Below are positions 54,029 through 63,425 of a stretch of DNA of 64,000 nt, piece after piece. This stretch comes from JANWHQ01 sp963775275. Lineage in GTDB: Bacteria; Pseudomonadota; Alphaproteobacteria; Caulobacterales; Caulobacteraceae. Position 1 is the first letter of the stretch, and every line of letters starts with the position of its first letter. The DNA is taken from NCBI GenBank assembly GCA_963775275.1, contig CAVZII010000004.1:1-64000 (forward strand). Reading direction: 5' to 3'. The notes under the pieces were generated by a model. The model made no database searches and was not told the origin of the DNA. It saw only the letters and a program-made list of their open reading frames with translations. A program made the translations under genes and the position numbers.

Positions 54029-55029
54029 CCTAAGTCTCCGTCTTCGAGATTGAGCCGGGTGATCAGCCCGTCCTGGTCGAATATCATCGCGTTCTGATCG
54101 ATCTCCTTCAGAACCTGTCCGGTCGGCAGTACGGCGCCGGGGAAGTACCTGGAACCATCAGCCGCAACGAGATAGCCGCCCGGGCCGGACACGGCGGCGA
54201 TGACGCGGGCGGCGCCGGGGGCGGGCGGCGCAGTGGTCTCCGCAGGTCCGAAGACGATCTGCACGTGTTTCAGGCTCGGCGCCTCATGCAGGAGGCGGCG
54301 ACGCGCCTCGTCGATCACCAGGGGGTCGGAGCCCCTGGGGACCGAGACAATGGCGCCGCCGTGGTTATCTACGGTCGTCCTGGCGGCCACGCCGACCGAC
54401 ATGAACAGGTCCTCCGCCCGGCTGACGATGTCGGCCCTTGCAGCCGTCGGGCGCGCGGGCCGCCGGATGGATGGGGCCGAGGCGTGGGCGACGCCCCACA
54501 TGGACTCGCCGACGCCCACCAGGGCGAGGCAGGCGGCCAGGGCGGCGAGCGCGACCGGCAGGTGGGGCGCGGCGCGCTGCAGGGCGCGGGTCGCCAGACG
54601 CGCCGCCGATGGCGCGGGCGGCGCGGCTTCCGACAACGCGGAAACCAGTGTCGGCCCTGATCGGACAGCTTGCGCCAGATGCTCCGCGTCGCGCCAGCGC
54701 GAGCTGTCGGGCTCGCCATACGCCACTTGGACGCCGCCCAGGCAAAGAGGCGTGTACGGGGGCAGCACGGCCGTGGCGGGCGCCGCGAGGACGTGGCCCA
54801 ACAGGCTTGCCTCCCCCTTGAGCATCTGCAGTCGGGCCGGCGCGCCGCCCGCGAGATCCAGGGCGACCTGCGGCCCCGCGGCCTCGAGGTCCCTGAGCAC
54901 GACGTCGTTGACCAGGGCGCGGCCGATGGTGACGCGACCTTGGCGCAAAGGGCCGCTCTCGCGGGCGACACCCACGGCCAGCACCCTGACGATCCAGCCC
55001 GCTTCGGCGGTTTCGGGGCGAAAGATCAC
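54025..55029 (-). CDS. sctD: T3SS inner-membrane ring protein SctD
   Basis: The 334-aa protein has an FHA-like N-terminal domain (LRQGRVTIGRALVNDVVLRD), one membrane span (LPVALAALAACLALVGVG) near residue 160, and periplasmic ring-building modules (FMSVGVAARTTVDNHGGAIV, ARRRLLHEAPSLKHVQIVF). It overlaps sctF and sctC by 4 bp on either side. SctD bridges the SctC secretin and SctJ. Confidence 0.85.
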   Translation of the reverse strand: MIFRPETAEAGWIVRVLAVGVARESGPLRQGRVTIGRALVNDVVLRDLEAAGPQVALDLAGGAPARLQMLKGEASLLGHVLAAPATAVLPPYTPLCLGGVQVAYGEPDSSRWRDAEHLAQAVRSGPTLVSALSEAAPPAPSAARLATRALQRAAPHLPVALAALAACLALVGVGESMWGVAHASAPSIRRPARPTAARADIVSRAEDLFMSVGVAARTTVDNHGGAIVSVPRGSDPLVIDEARRRLLHEAPSLKHVQIVFGPAETTAPPAPGAARVIAAVSGPGGYLVAADGSRYFPGAVLPTGQVLKEIDQNAMIFDQDGLITRLNLEDGDLG

Positions 55030-56852
55030 CGCTTCACCTCGTCTAGCGCGGCCGGCGACAGGCTCGCCTGAGGCGGCAGCGCCCGGGCCCCGGGAGGCGG
55101 CGTCGCCGGCGCGCCCACCGCAACCACGCGAGGCGTTATGAGGAACAGGCGCTCGATATGGTCGGAGGTCTTGCGCGAGGCGCGGAACAGCCGGCCGAGG
55201 ACGGGCACGGACGACACGCCGGGGACCCCGGCTCGGAAGTCCGTGGAGCCTTGGGAAACCATGCCGCCCACCAGCAGGCTCTGACCGGACAGGATCAGGG
55301 CCTCGGTGTTGAGGCTCGCCTTGTGGACCACCGGAATGGCCCCGACGAGCTGACTGGTGACGTCGCCGTCGTCGATCTGGACGATCAGCCGGATACGGTC
55401 ATGCGCCTCGTCCCTTATGACATGCGGCATGACGCGCAGGCTCGTGCCCACGGTGACGTTGTAGAGGTCGGTGCTCAGTGAGCCGCTGACCGGGACGTAG
55501 AAGGTCTGATCATTGTGGAAGGTGGCCTCGACGTCCGACAGGGTCATCACCAGGGGGCTCGACACGATGCGCGCCACGCCTCGGCTTTCCAGCGCCTCCA
55601 GCTTGGCCACGAAGGAATTGCGGTCGCCGATCACGGCGGAAACCGACAGCCCGCCCGGTTGCGGGAAGTTCGGGATGGCCCCGTCCAGGCTGCTGGAGAA
55701 GCCGCTGCCGTTCGGCTGCTGGAAGCTGAGGTTGACGCCGGCCTGCCGGGCGCGCTCGACGTCGACGTCAATGATCGTCGCCCCGATCTGGACCGGCGTG
55801 GGCTCGACGTCGAGCGCCGCAATCAGCGGACCGTAGAGATCGAGATTGGATCTGGTATCGCGCACGATCAGCGCATTGAGACGGGGCTCGGCTTCCACGC
55901 CGAACTGGCTCGCCCTTCGCCTTGGCTCAGTCTCCGGCTCGGGCGCGGGCCGCGCCTTGGGCGGCGCGACAGTCGCCGCCGGCGCCTGCGAAAGACCGAA
56001 CAGCTCTGCCAGGGTGTTGGGCTTGCGGCCCGCGGCGGCGTCCCCTCCGCCTCCCTGCCCGACGCTGGCCAAGCCGGAGCCGGCGAGGCCCGGCTGGGTC
56101 GCCGGCTTGGAGTCCACCCTCTCCGAGGCCGAACTGACCACCCCTCCGCCCACGCCTTGCACCAGGGCTCGCAGGATCGAGGCCACGCCGGGAATGGTCA
56201 CCAGCCGGTCGCCCGAGCTGATCCGCGTGTCCGCGGCCCAGCCGTTGTGCAGGTAGAACACGCGGTATTCCACCGGATCATCGGCGGCCTCGCCGCGCCG
56301 TCCTGCACGGAGCGGCGACGCCGATGCGGTCACCGGCGGGGTGTCGTCGGCGACGCGGCGGGTCAGGGCCTGCACCCGAGTGATGAACTGCGGGGCCCCG
56401 ACGGCCGTCAGCCGGCCGCCTTGACGTTGGAGGGTGTCCTCGGCGTCGGTCAGGGCTTCGCGCTGCGCCTGGCCACGCGCACGCGCGGCCTGCGCCGGCG
56501 TCAGGCTGAAGGTCTGGGTCAGCCGATCCGTCGCGGGATAGAGGGTGAGCGTCCGGCCGTCGTAGTAGTAGGAGGCGCCGAACGCCTTGCTGACCTTGGC
56601 CAGGACGGCGTCCAGCCGGCCCTCGAACACGCCGCTGATGGACCCGCTGACGCTGGACGCCTCCGCGGAGACGCCCGCGGCGGCGGCGAGCCGCTGCAGG
56701 AAGACGTCGATGGGCGTGTTCTGGGCGACGAGCCGGACGTGCAAGGCCGGATCCGGCAGGGGCTCGGCTCGGCCCCCGGCCGGGGCAAGGAGCAGCAACG
56801 CCGCCAAGACCGGCGCGATCCTCCCGCGAACGTAGGCGCGCCAGCCGATCAT
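55026..56852 (-). CDS. sctC: T3SS outer-membrane secretin SctC
   Basis: The ATG at 56852 gives 608 aa with a signal peptide (VLAALLLLAPAGGRAEP). N domains follow (VRLVAQNTPIDVFLQRLAAA, FGASYYYDGRTLTLYPA, and DPVEYRVFYLHNGWAADTR). The C-terminal secretin domain has VQIGATIIDVDVERARQAGV, ESRGVARIVSSPLVMTLSDV, and ALILSGQSLLVGGMVSQG. A Pro-rich insert lies between N domains and the core. It forms the outer-membrane pore. No SctG pilotin was seen. Confidence 0.93.
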   Translation of the reverse strand: MIGWRAYVRGRIAPVLAALLLLAPAGGRAEPLPDPALHVRLVAQNTPIDVFLQRLAAAAGVSAEASSVSGSISGVFEGRLDAVLAKVSKAFGASYYYDGRTLTLYPATDRLTQTFSLTPAQAARARGQAQREALTDAEDTLQRQGGRLTAVGAPQFITRVQALTRRVADDTPPVTASASPLRAGRRGEAADDPVEYRVFYLHNGWAADTRISSGDRLVTIPGVASILRALVQGVGGGVVSSASERVDSKPATQPGLAGSGLASVGQGGGGDAAAGRKPNTLAELFGLSQAPAATVAPPKARPAPEPETEPRRRASQFGVEAEPRLNALIVRDTRSNLDLYGPLIAALDVEPTPVQIGATIIDVDVERARQAGVNLSFQQPNGSGFSSSLDGAIPNFPQPGGLSVSAVIGDRNSFVAKLEALESRGVARIVSSPLVMTLSDVEATFHNDQTFYVPVSGSLSTDLYNVTVGTSLRVMPHVIRDEAHDRIRLIVQIDDGDVTSQLVGAIPVVHKASLNTEALILSGQSLLVGGMVSQGSTDFRAGVPGVSSVPVLGRLFRASRKTSDHIERLFLITPRVVAVGAPATPPPGARALPPQASLSPAALDEVKR

Positions 56853-58792
56853 GCCGCAGCGTCCACCGCTTCGAGCCTGAGCGGCGGAATCCTGGCCATA
56901 AGGCGCACCTTCACCGGCGGCCGCAGCTCGGGATAGGCAAGGACAGGCGTGTCGAAGAGATCGGCTGACAGCAACCGTCGCAACGGTCGCCGCAGGTCCA
57001 TCGCCGTGACGACCACGTCGGCCTTCTGGGCTTCGAGGAGGCTTCTGACCAACTCCAGGAGCCGGGCGGCGATCGACGGGTCGAGGGCGAGGACGTGCTG
57101 CCCGAACTGGTTGCGGAGCGCCTCGCGCAGCTGCTTCTCGAGCGGCCCGGCGACCGCGATCGCCCGGATTTCGCCCGCCCGGCTGTAGCGAGCCACGATG
57201 TGCTGACAGACCGCGAGGCGCGCCATGTTTGCGAGCAGCTGGCCGTCCTTCTCCGTCTGTCCGGCATCCGCCAGCCGTTCCAGGATCAGGTGAAGGTTGC
57301 GAATGGGCACCTCCTCCTCGACGAGGAGTCGAAGCACCTCTGCAATGCGGACGATCGACAGCGATCGGGTCGCTTCCTTCGCGGCTTCGGGGTAGGCGCC
57401 GCTGCACCGCTGTAGGAGCAGGCTCGCCTCCTGCACGCCCATGAACATCGCAAGGTTCCGGCGCAAGGCCCGCCGGACGCCGCTGCTCACGTCGCCCACC
57501 AGGCTCTCGGCGGCGGCCGTCCCCTCTCCGACGCACAGTTCGAGCGCCATCACGCGCCAGCGCAGCTCCGCCTGATCGCCCGTGGCAGGGCCTGGCTGCA
57601 GGGCGAGCGCCGGCAACGGCACGCCCAGCTGCGCCTCGAACTGCTCCAGCACCGCGCCCAGGGCGCGGGTGAGCGCCGACCGTTCGGATGAGTTCGCCGC
57701 CAGGCCGTCGACGGTGACGACCAGCGGACGGACTGGGACGGGGGTTGGCGCGATGTCGGCGGGATGGGCCTCGACCAGTTCCTGAAGCGCCTTGAACAGC
57801 GCGAACCGTGCGGCCAAGGTGCGCATCAACGCCTTGTCCAGCATGACGCCGGCGGCGACGCCAAGGCAGCCGAGGCCGATGAATATGGCCGTCGGGAAGC
57901 CCGGCACGAGAGCCATGAGCCAGCAGAGACAACCGGCGACGAGCAGAACCCGCGGCTTCTGTATGAGCTGCCGCTGCACCACCTCTCCGAGATGGCCGTC
58001 GTTTCCGTCGCCCGCGATGCGCGTGACCAGGAGGCCCGCCGCCAAGGCCGCCATGAGCGCGGGGATCTGGGTCACCATCCCATCGCCGATGGTCAGGACC
58101 GAGTAAGTGTTGATCGCTTCGGAGAAAGGCAGCCCCCGCTGCAGCATGCCTACCGTCAGGCCGCCGAGCAGATTGATCAGAACGATCACGATGCCCGCCA
58201 AGGCGTCGCCCTTGACGAACTTCATGGCCCCGTCGAGGCTGCCGTGCAGCTTGCCTTCGAGCTCCAGCAGCCGGCGACGTCGGCGCGCATCATCCTTTTC
58301 GGTGAGGCCCGAGCGCAGATCACTGTCGATCGACATCTGCTTGCCCGGCATCGCGTCCAGGCTGAAGCGCGCGGCCACCTCCGCAACGCGGTCGGCGCCC
58401 TTGGCCACCACGATGTACTGCACCACCGTGATGATCAGGAACACCACCAAGCCGACCACGAGGTTGCCGCCGGTCGCGACGTGGCCGAACACGTCGATGA
58501 TCCGGCCCGCATGCGCCTTGGTCAGGATCATCCGAGTGGTCGCGATCGACAGCGACAGTCGATAAAGGGTCGTGATCAACAGGAGGCTGGGGAAGGCCGA
58601 GAAGTCGGTCGGCGCCGCGATGTAGATCGCGACCAGCACCAGCGTCACGCCCAGGACGATATTCAGGGCGATCAGGCCGTCGAGCATGAATGTGGGCACG
58701 GGAAGGATCATCAGTCCGATGATCGCCACGGCCCCCATCACCATGAACAAGTCGCTATGGCGGCCTAAACTCAAGTTCTTATTAAATATCAT
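56849..58792 (-). CDS. sctV: T3SS major export apparatus protein SctV
   Basis: The ATG at 58792 follows AAGGGAAC and gives 647 aa. Eight N-terminal spans include DLFMVMGAVAIIGLMILPVP. The FHIPEP family region reads TDFSAFPSLLLITTLYRLSL SIATTRMIL and ARFSLDAMPGKQMSIDSDLR SG. The cytosolic domain forms the nonameric export ring. It is the first gene of the minus-strand unit and overlaps sctC by 4 bp. Confidence 0.95.
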   Translation of the reverse strand: MIFNKNLSLGRHSDLFMVMGAVAIIGLMILPVPTFMLDGLIALNIVLGVTLVLVAIYIAAPTDFSAFPSLLLITTLYRLSLSIATTRMILTKAHAGRIIDVFGHVATGGNLVVGLVVFLIITVVQYIVVAKGADRVAEVAARFSLDAMPGKQMSIDSDLRSGLTEKDDARRRRRLLELEGKLHGSLDGAMKFVKGDALAGIVIVLINLLGGLTVGMLQRGLPFSEAINTYSVLTIGDGMVTQIPALMAALAAGLLVTRIAGDGNDGHLGEVVQRQLIQKPRVLLVAGCLCWLMALVPGFPTAIFIGLGCLGVAAGVMLDKALMRTLAARFALFKALQELVEAHPADIAPTPVPVRPLVVTVDGLAANSSERSALTRALGAVLEQFEAQLGVPLPALALQPGPATGDQAELRWRVMALELCVGEGTAAAESLVGDVSSGVRRALRRNLAMFMGVQEASLLLQRCSGAYPEAAKEATRSLSIVRIAEVLRLLVEEEVPIRNLHLILERLADAGQTEKDGQLLANMARLAVCQHIVARYSRAGEIRAIAVAGPLEKQLREALRNQFGQHVLALDPSIAARLLELVRSLLEAQKADVVVTAMDLRRPLRRLLSADLFDTPVLAYPELRPPVKVRLMARIPPLRLEAVDAAA

Positions 58793-58897
58793 GTTCCCTT
58801 GAGCCCATCGACGCCGCATAGAATGTATCCGTCGCCTGTCGCCCCTTTCGTCCGCCGCCCACGCGCCGACGACGCACTTCGGCCGTCTGCGTCGCAC

Positions 58898-58911
58898 GCG
58901 ATTTAAATCGC
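58898..58911. promoter_or_regulatory. Perfect 14-bp palindrome between sctV and sctU
   Basis: GCGATTTAAATCGC lies near the middle of the 242-bp gap between the divergent sctV and sctU. A single site can control both transcripts. The regulator is unknown. AT-rich stretches (CTCAATATCCACTTAACC near 58940-58960) fit a promoter for sctU. Confidence 0.55.
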
Positions 58912-59034
58912 AAAAGGCGCATTGACCGGCCCCCCGGATTTCACTCAATATCCACTTAACCGAAGAGTCAATCGCATTCGCAGCGACACTCAACACGCCG
59001 GCGCCGAGATGACTGTGGGATTTGCGGGGCTTGA

Positions 59035-60162
59035 ATGGCGGATGACGACAAGGAGAGCGCGGAGAAGAAGCATCAACCGACGCGCCTGAGGCTGAGGAAG
59101 GCGCGCGAGCAGGGGAACGTCGCAAAGAGCAAGGACCTCACCTCGGCGGTCGTGCTTCTGGCCTGGATCCTCGCCTTCACACTCGGCGCCCGTTTCCTCA
59201 TCGAGGCCTGGGAGCGCCGGACCGTTCACATCCTAGACGCCGCGTCGCGGCCGACGGTCGAGGTCCTGCTGCAGAACCTGTGGAGTTGCTCGGCCCTGAC
59301 GTTCGTCAGCGTGACGGCGCTGCTGGCGCCGGTCGCCGTCATCGGCCTGCTCGCGCAGTTCGCCCAGGTCGGCCCTGTCTTCGTCCTCAGCAAGGCGGGC
59401 CTGGACTTCTCCCGTCTGGACCCGGCGATCTGGGCCAAACGCCTGGTCAATTCAGAGGCCGCCGTGGAGTTGCTCAAGAGCATCGCCAAACAGGCGATGG
59501 TCGTGGTCATCGGCTGCATGGTCTTCGGGAGCGTCCTGCCGTGGATCCTCCGCTTGTCGAACACGACGCCGAAGCTGATCCTGCCTGCGCTGGGCAAGGT
59601 CTTCCTGCCCCTGTTCGGCGCAGCGGCGGCGCTCGGGCTCGTGATCGGCGCTCTGGACCTGCTCTACCAGCGCTACATCTACCTGCGGAACATGCGGATG
59701 ACCGTGTTCGAGTTCAGACGCGACCTCAAGTTCCTCCAGGGCGACCCGAAGATCAAAGGCATGCGCAAGAGATTCTATCGCGAGTGGGCCAATCACAACG
59801 CCGCCGAAGCCACTCGCGGCGCCGCGGTGGTGGTGACCAACCCCACCCACTACGCCGTCGCGTTGGCTTACGACCCGGCCGATCATGCCGCACCCGTCGT
59901 CGCGGCCAAGGGCCAGGACGAGATGGCCGCCGAGATCCGCCGCGCGGCCGAGGGCGCGGCGGTGCCGATGATCCGCAATCCGCCCCTGGCGCGTGAGCTG
60001 CACGAGCGCCTCGAGATCGACGAGACCGTGCCCGAGGATCTGTTCGTGGTGGTCGCCGAAGTGATCGTCTGGGCGAGCCGGCTGCGCCAGGAATCCCAGG
60101 AATCCCGGGAATCCCAGGACGCCGGGGAGGCCGGGGACGAGGAAGCGATCAGCCCGGATTGA
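59035..60162 (+). CDS. sctU: T3SS export switch protein SctU
   Basis: The 375-aa protein has four membrane spans after a basic start (TRLRLRKAREQGNVAKSKDL). The autocleavage motif NPTH is at residues 269-272 in VVVTNPTHYAVALAYD. Further family segments are FKxxGDPKIKGMRKR-like LQGDPKIKGMRKRFYREW and VPMIRNPPLARELHERLEID. The end is a charged Ser/Glu-rich tail. It is divergent from the rest of the cluster, unlike the usual sctT-sctU order. Confidence 0.94.
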   Translation: MADDDKESAEKKHQPTRLRLRKAREQGNVAKSKDLTSAVVLLAWILAFTLGARFLIEAWERRTVHILDAASRPTVEVLLQNLWSCSALTFVSVTALLAPVAVIGLLAQFAQVGPVFVLSKAGLDFSRLDPAIWAKRLVNSEAAVELLKSIAKQAMVVVIGCMVFGSVLPWILRLSNTTPKLILPALGKVFLPLFGAAAALGLVIGALDLLYQRYIYLRNMRMTVFEFRRDLKFLQGDPKIKGMRKRFYREWANHNAAEATRGAAVVVTNPTHYAVALAYDPADHAAPVVAAKGQDEMAAEIRRAAEGAAVPMIRNPPLARELHERLEIDETVPEDLFVVVAEVIVWASRLRQESQESRESQDAGEAGDEEAISPD

Positions 60163-61753
60163 GCATGCACGCCGCCTGGCGCGCGAGGGCGCGGCGATCC
60201 ACCTTGCCCGAGGCGGTGCGGGCGATCAGGTCCATCGGAAACAGCAGGAGACCCGGCGCGTCCACCATCCCTTCCAGCCAGAGCTGCAGCTCTTCACACC
60301 CCCGCCCCCGCGCCAACACCACCGCCAGGCACGGGCGCTGCCCGAGGACCGGATCGGGCAGGCCGAAGGCGGCGGAATCGCGAACCGCCGGACTCGAGTG
60401 GGCCGCCTGCTCCAGGTCCAGACACGACAGACGCCGCCCGCCGGACTGGATGGATTCGCCTTCACGATCGGCGAGATAGAGAAAGCGGTCGGCGTCCAGG
60501 CGTCCGAAATCGCCTGTCCTGAACCAGCCTGCGTCGAACGCGCCGCCGACGTCGCCGGCGGCGAAGCCGTAGCCCTTGGCCAGCATCGGCCCCGACAGCC
60601 AGATCTCTCCGACCGCGCCCGGGGCGGCATCCGCACCCTCTTCATCCACGATGCGGATGACCGTGGCGGGACTGATGCGACCCGCGGTTCCGGGGCGTTG
60701 ACGTAAGTCATGCTCGCCGGCGACCGCCACCGAGCCGTTGGTCTCGGTGAGCCCGTAGCCAACCCCGACCTCCAGTTGGGGAAACGCCGCCTTCAGCCGC
60801 GCGGCGAGCGCGGGCTGCGGCGGCGCGCCGTAGAAGTTGATCCCAGCCAGGCCGGCGAGCCGGCCGGCCGGCGCGTCGAGCAGATCCTTCGCCATGTTCG
60901 GCAACAGGCCCTGCAACGAGCGAACGCCTTCGTCCTCGATGGCGCGAACGACCATTGCGGCGTCCCAGCGGGACGGGATCACGAGGCGGCCGCCGAGCAG
61001 CGCCATCAAGAGGAACTGGCCATAGCCGCCTACGTGGTGGAGCGGCGCCATGACGAGGACACACGGCGACGCCGGCCTTGCCCCGGCCCCGGGCGCGCGC
61101 AGCTTGCGCGACCCGGCCAGCGCCGCGCCGAGCATCATGTTGCGCAAGCCCGAAAGCACGCCGCGATGGTCGAGACGGACAGGCTTCGGCGGTCCGGAGG
61201 TGCCGGAGGTGAAGGCGATCAACGCCTCTGCGTCAGGATCAGGATAGAGCCGCGCAGCCGAGACGCCGCCCTCCGCCGGTCCCGACAGCCAGTCCCTCCA
61301 CTGTTCGGGGTCGCGGACGGCCAGCACGCAGCCAGCCCCGCTGCGCTCTGATTGCTCCTCGAGGATCCCAGGGGGGGCAAGGACGGTGCAGGCGCCGCAA
61401 AGCGCTGCGCCCGCGAAGGCCGTCAGCCAGTCCAGGCCGTTGGGCAGGGACAGGACAATCCGGCGGCCCGGCCCGACTCCACGCCGGCGCAGGGCCGAGG
61501 CGGCGGCCTGAGCACGCTGAAGGAAACCGGCGAAGGAGAGTCGCTGGGTATCGGTCACGACGAAAGCGCGCTCGCCCAGCCGTCCCAGACCCCGAAACAG
61601 CTCTTCGAGCGTGCGCGGGCCAGCCCGGAACTCCCGCCTCGGGTCGCCGGCGGCGCCGATCCCGACCAGCTCGAAGGGACCGCCCGGGCCAGTCATTCGG
61701 CGATCGAGCTCACCCAGAACACGCGCCTCAACACATTCTTGCGCAATTGCCAT
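60149..61753 (-). CDS. Adenylate-forming enzyme (acyl-CoA synthetase / fatty-acyl-AMP ligase type) 1
   Basis: The 534-aa protein has the A3 loop LIAFTSGTSGPPKPVRLDH, A5 VGYGLTETNG, A7 GWFRTGDFGRLDADRFLYLA, A8 DREGESIQSGGRRLS, and the A10 lysine in ASGKVDRRAL. It activates a carboxylic acid as acyl-AMP and probably passes it to CoA or a carrier. Its 3' end overlaps the sctU 3' end by 14 bp. It is divergent from the second adenylate-forming gene, 23 bp away. Confidence 0.85.
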   Translation of the reverse strand: MAIAQECVEARVLGELDRRMTGPGGPFELVGIGAAGDPRREFRAGPRTLEELFRGLGRLGERAFVVTDTQRLSFAGFLQRAQAAASALRRRGVGPGRRIVLSLPNGLDWLTAFAGAALCGACTVLAPPGILEEQSERSGAGCVLAVRDPEQWRDWLSGPAEGGVSAARLYPDPDAEALIAFTSGTSGPPKPVRLDHRGVLSGLRNMMLGAALAGSRKLRAPGAGARPASPCVLVMAPLHHVGGYGQFLLMALLGGRLVIPSRWDAAMVVRAIEDEGVRSLQGLLPNMAKDLLDAPAGRLAGLAGINFYGAPPQPALAARLKAAFPQLEVGVGYGLTETNGSVAVAGEHDLRQRPGTAGRISPATVIRIVDEEGADAAPGAVGEIWLSGPMLAKGYGFAAGDVGGAFDAGWFRTGDFGRLDADRFLYLADREGESIQSGGRRLSCLDLEQAAHSSPAVRDSAAFGLPDPVLGQRPCLAVVLARGRGCEELQLWLEGMVDAPGLLLFPMDLIARTASGKVDRRALARQAACMLNPG

Positions 61754-61776
61754 TCATTTTTTCCATTGACGACTGT

Positions 61777-63246
61777 ATGAATAATTTAACTGGCTCTCAA
61801 TTTCATTCAACCGCCGTGACGCGATCCGCAACGCCATCCAGGCCGGACTTTTCCACCCCGCGCCCCTTCTGGGATCATCTGGCCGACCACGGCGGCGCCT
61901 TGGCCTTGCTTGATCCGCACAGCGGGCTCGAGCTGACCTACCGCGCCCTCGCGGCGGCCGTAGACGCCGTCGCAGAGCGGTTGGCGCACCCGGGCAAGAG
62001 GCTCGTCCTGCTGCGCGCGGACAACGGGATAGACTGTATCGTCGCCCTGCTGGCTGCGCTCAGGGCCAGCCATGCGCTCTTCCTCGTCGGACGATCGGCC
62101 CCGACGGGGGCGGTCCTCCGCCTCCTCGACGAATACAGGCCCGACCTTGTGATCTCGGACGCCTCGGGCGCGCCGTCCGGAGACCGGTGGAGGGCGCCTT
62201 CGGCGCTTTACGGCCGGTTGACCTGCACGGCCGCCAGGGCCGAGGCCGATGCGGAACCCCGCGAGGACCTGGCGCTGATCCTGTCCACCTCCGGCTCGGT
62301 CGGCAGCCCAAAATCCGTGCGGCTGTCCCGGTCCAACGTCGCGGCCAACGCCGGCCAGATCGCGCAGGCCCTGCACATACGGCCGGGGTCCCGGGCGGCT
62401 CTGTCGCTCCCCTTGGCCTACACCTACGGGCTCTCGGTCCTCACCAGCCACTTGCTGGCCGGCGGCGTGCTGGTGGTGCAGGACCGCTCGGTCATCGACC
62501 CTCTGTTCTGGCGCGGCTGCGCCGCCGGGGCGGTCGAGACGCTGCCGACCGTGAACTTCATCCTGGACTTCATGGCGGGTCCGCGGTGGCCCGACCTGCG
62601 GCCGCCAGCCCTCAAGGCGGTCACCCATTCGGGCAGCCGGATCGGAGCGAAGGCGGTTCAGTGGCTCGACGAGGTGACCCGCCAAGGGACGTTGGACGCC
62701 TTCAAGATGTACGGCATGACCGAGGGGACCGCCCGCCTGTCGGTTCTGCCGTCCGAGGACTTCCCGGCCCATCCGTACAGCGTCGGCCGGCCCGTCCCGG
62801 GCGGCGCGTTCGAGATCGAGGCCGATGGCCAGATCATCTACCGCGGCCCCAATGTGATGATGGGCTATGCCGAAACGCGCGCGGACCTGGCCCTCGGCGA
62901 CCAGCTGCAAGGACGGCTGGAGACGGGGGACACCGGACGGCTCGACGAGGACGGGCGGCTGACGGTCACAGGGCGACTGCACCGCTTTGCGAAGATCCTC
63001 GGGCTGCGGCTGAATCTCGCCGACATGGAAGACTATCTCTCGCGCGACGGCGAAGCCGCCGTCGTCTCCGACGACCAGCGCATCGTGGTCTACCACACGC
63101 TCGCCCCGGAGGCGCCGCTCGGGACGTTGAGGGCCAGCTTCTGCGCCGAGTTCCGCCTCCCGCCGCAGATGGTGGCGTGGCGCCGCCTCGAGCGGCTGCC
63201 GAGGGCGCAAAGCGGAAAGATCCTCTATGGCGAACTCGCCTGCTGA
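61777..63246 (+). CDS. Adenylate-forming enzyme (AMP-binding) 2
   Basis: The protein is about 489 aa from the ATG at 61777; a TTG at 61747 and a GTG at 61816 are in frame. Motifs are LILSTSGSVGSPKSVRLS (A3), LDAFKMYGMTEGTARL (A5), LQGRLETGDTGRLDEDGRLT (A7), GRLHRFAKILGLRLNLADME (A8), and the A10 Lys in AQSGKILYG. It belongs to the same superfamily as its divergent neighbour but has a shorter, different N-terminus. Together they suggest a small acyl- or aminoacyl-activation locus extending right. Confidence 0.83.
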   Translation: MNNLTGSQFHSTAVTRSATPSRPDFSTPRPFWDHLADHGGALALLDPHSGLELTYRALAAAVDAVAERLAHPGKRLVLLRADNGIDCIVALLAALRASHALFLVGRSAPTGAVLRLLDEYRPDLVISDASGAPSGDRWRAPSALYGRLTCTAARAEADAEPREDLALILSTSGSVGSPKSVRLSRSNVAANAGQIAQALHIRPGSRAALSLPLAYTYGLSVLTSHLLAGGVLVVQDRSVIDPLFWRGCAAGAVETLPTVNFILDFMAGPRWPDLRPPALKAVTHSGSRIGAKAVQWLDEVTRQGTLDAFKMYGMTEGTARLSVLPSEDFPAHPYSVGRPVPGGAFEIEADGQIIYRGPNVMMGYAETRADLALGDQLQGRLETGDTGRLDEDGRLTVTGRLHRFAKILGLRLNLADMEDYLSRDGEAAVVSDDQRIVVYHTLAPEAPLGTLRASFCAEFRLPPQMVAWRRLERLPRAQSGKILYGELAC

Positions 63247-63425
63247 GAATGCCGGAGGGACCGCGTCGACCGGGCGGGCGGGTGGCCCACGGACGCGCCA
63301 AGCCGCGCCCGGTCTCGCCCCACGACGCTCCCGACGGCGGCGGGCCGCTTCGCCGCAAACTCCAAATCGACACAACGCACGCCTCGTTCGACCTTGCGAC
63401 CTCGCGGCGAAGCCGACGGCGTTGA

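Noticed and set aside
46223..60162. A flagellar export cluster instead of a T3SS
   Set aside because: A secretin (SctC), SctK, a lipoprotein SctJ and an rod-like SctI are present, and no flagellin, hook or rod genes were seen.
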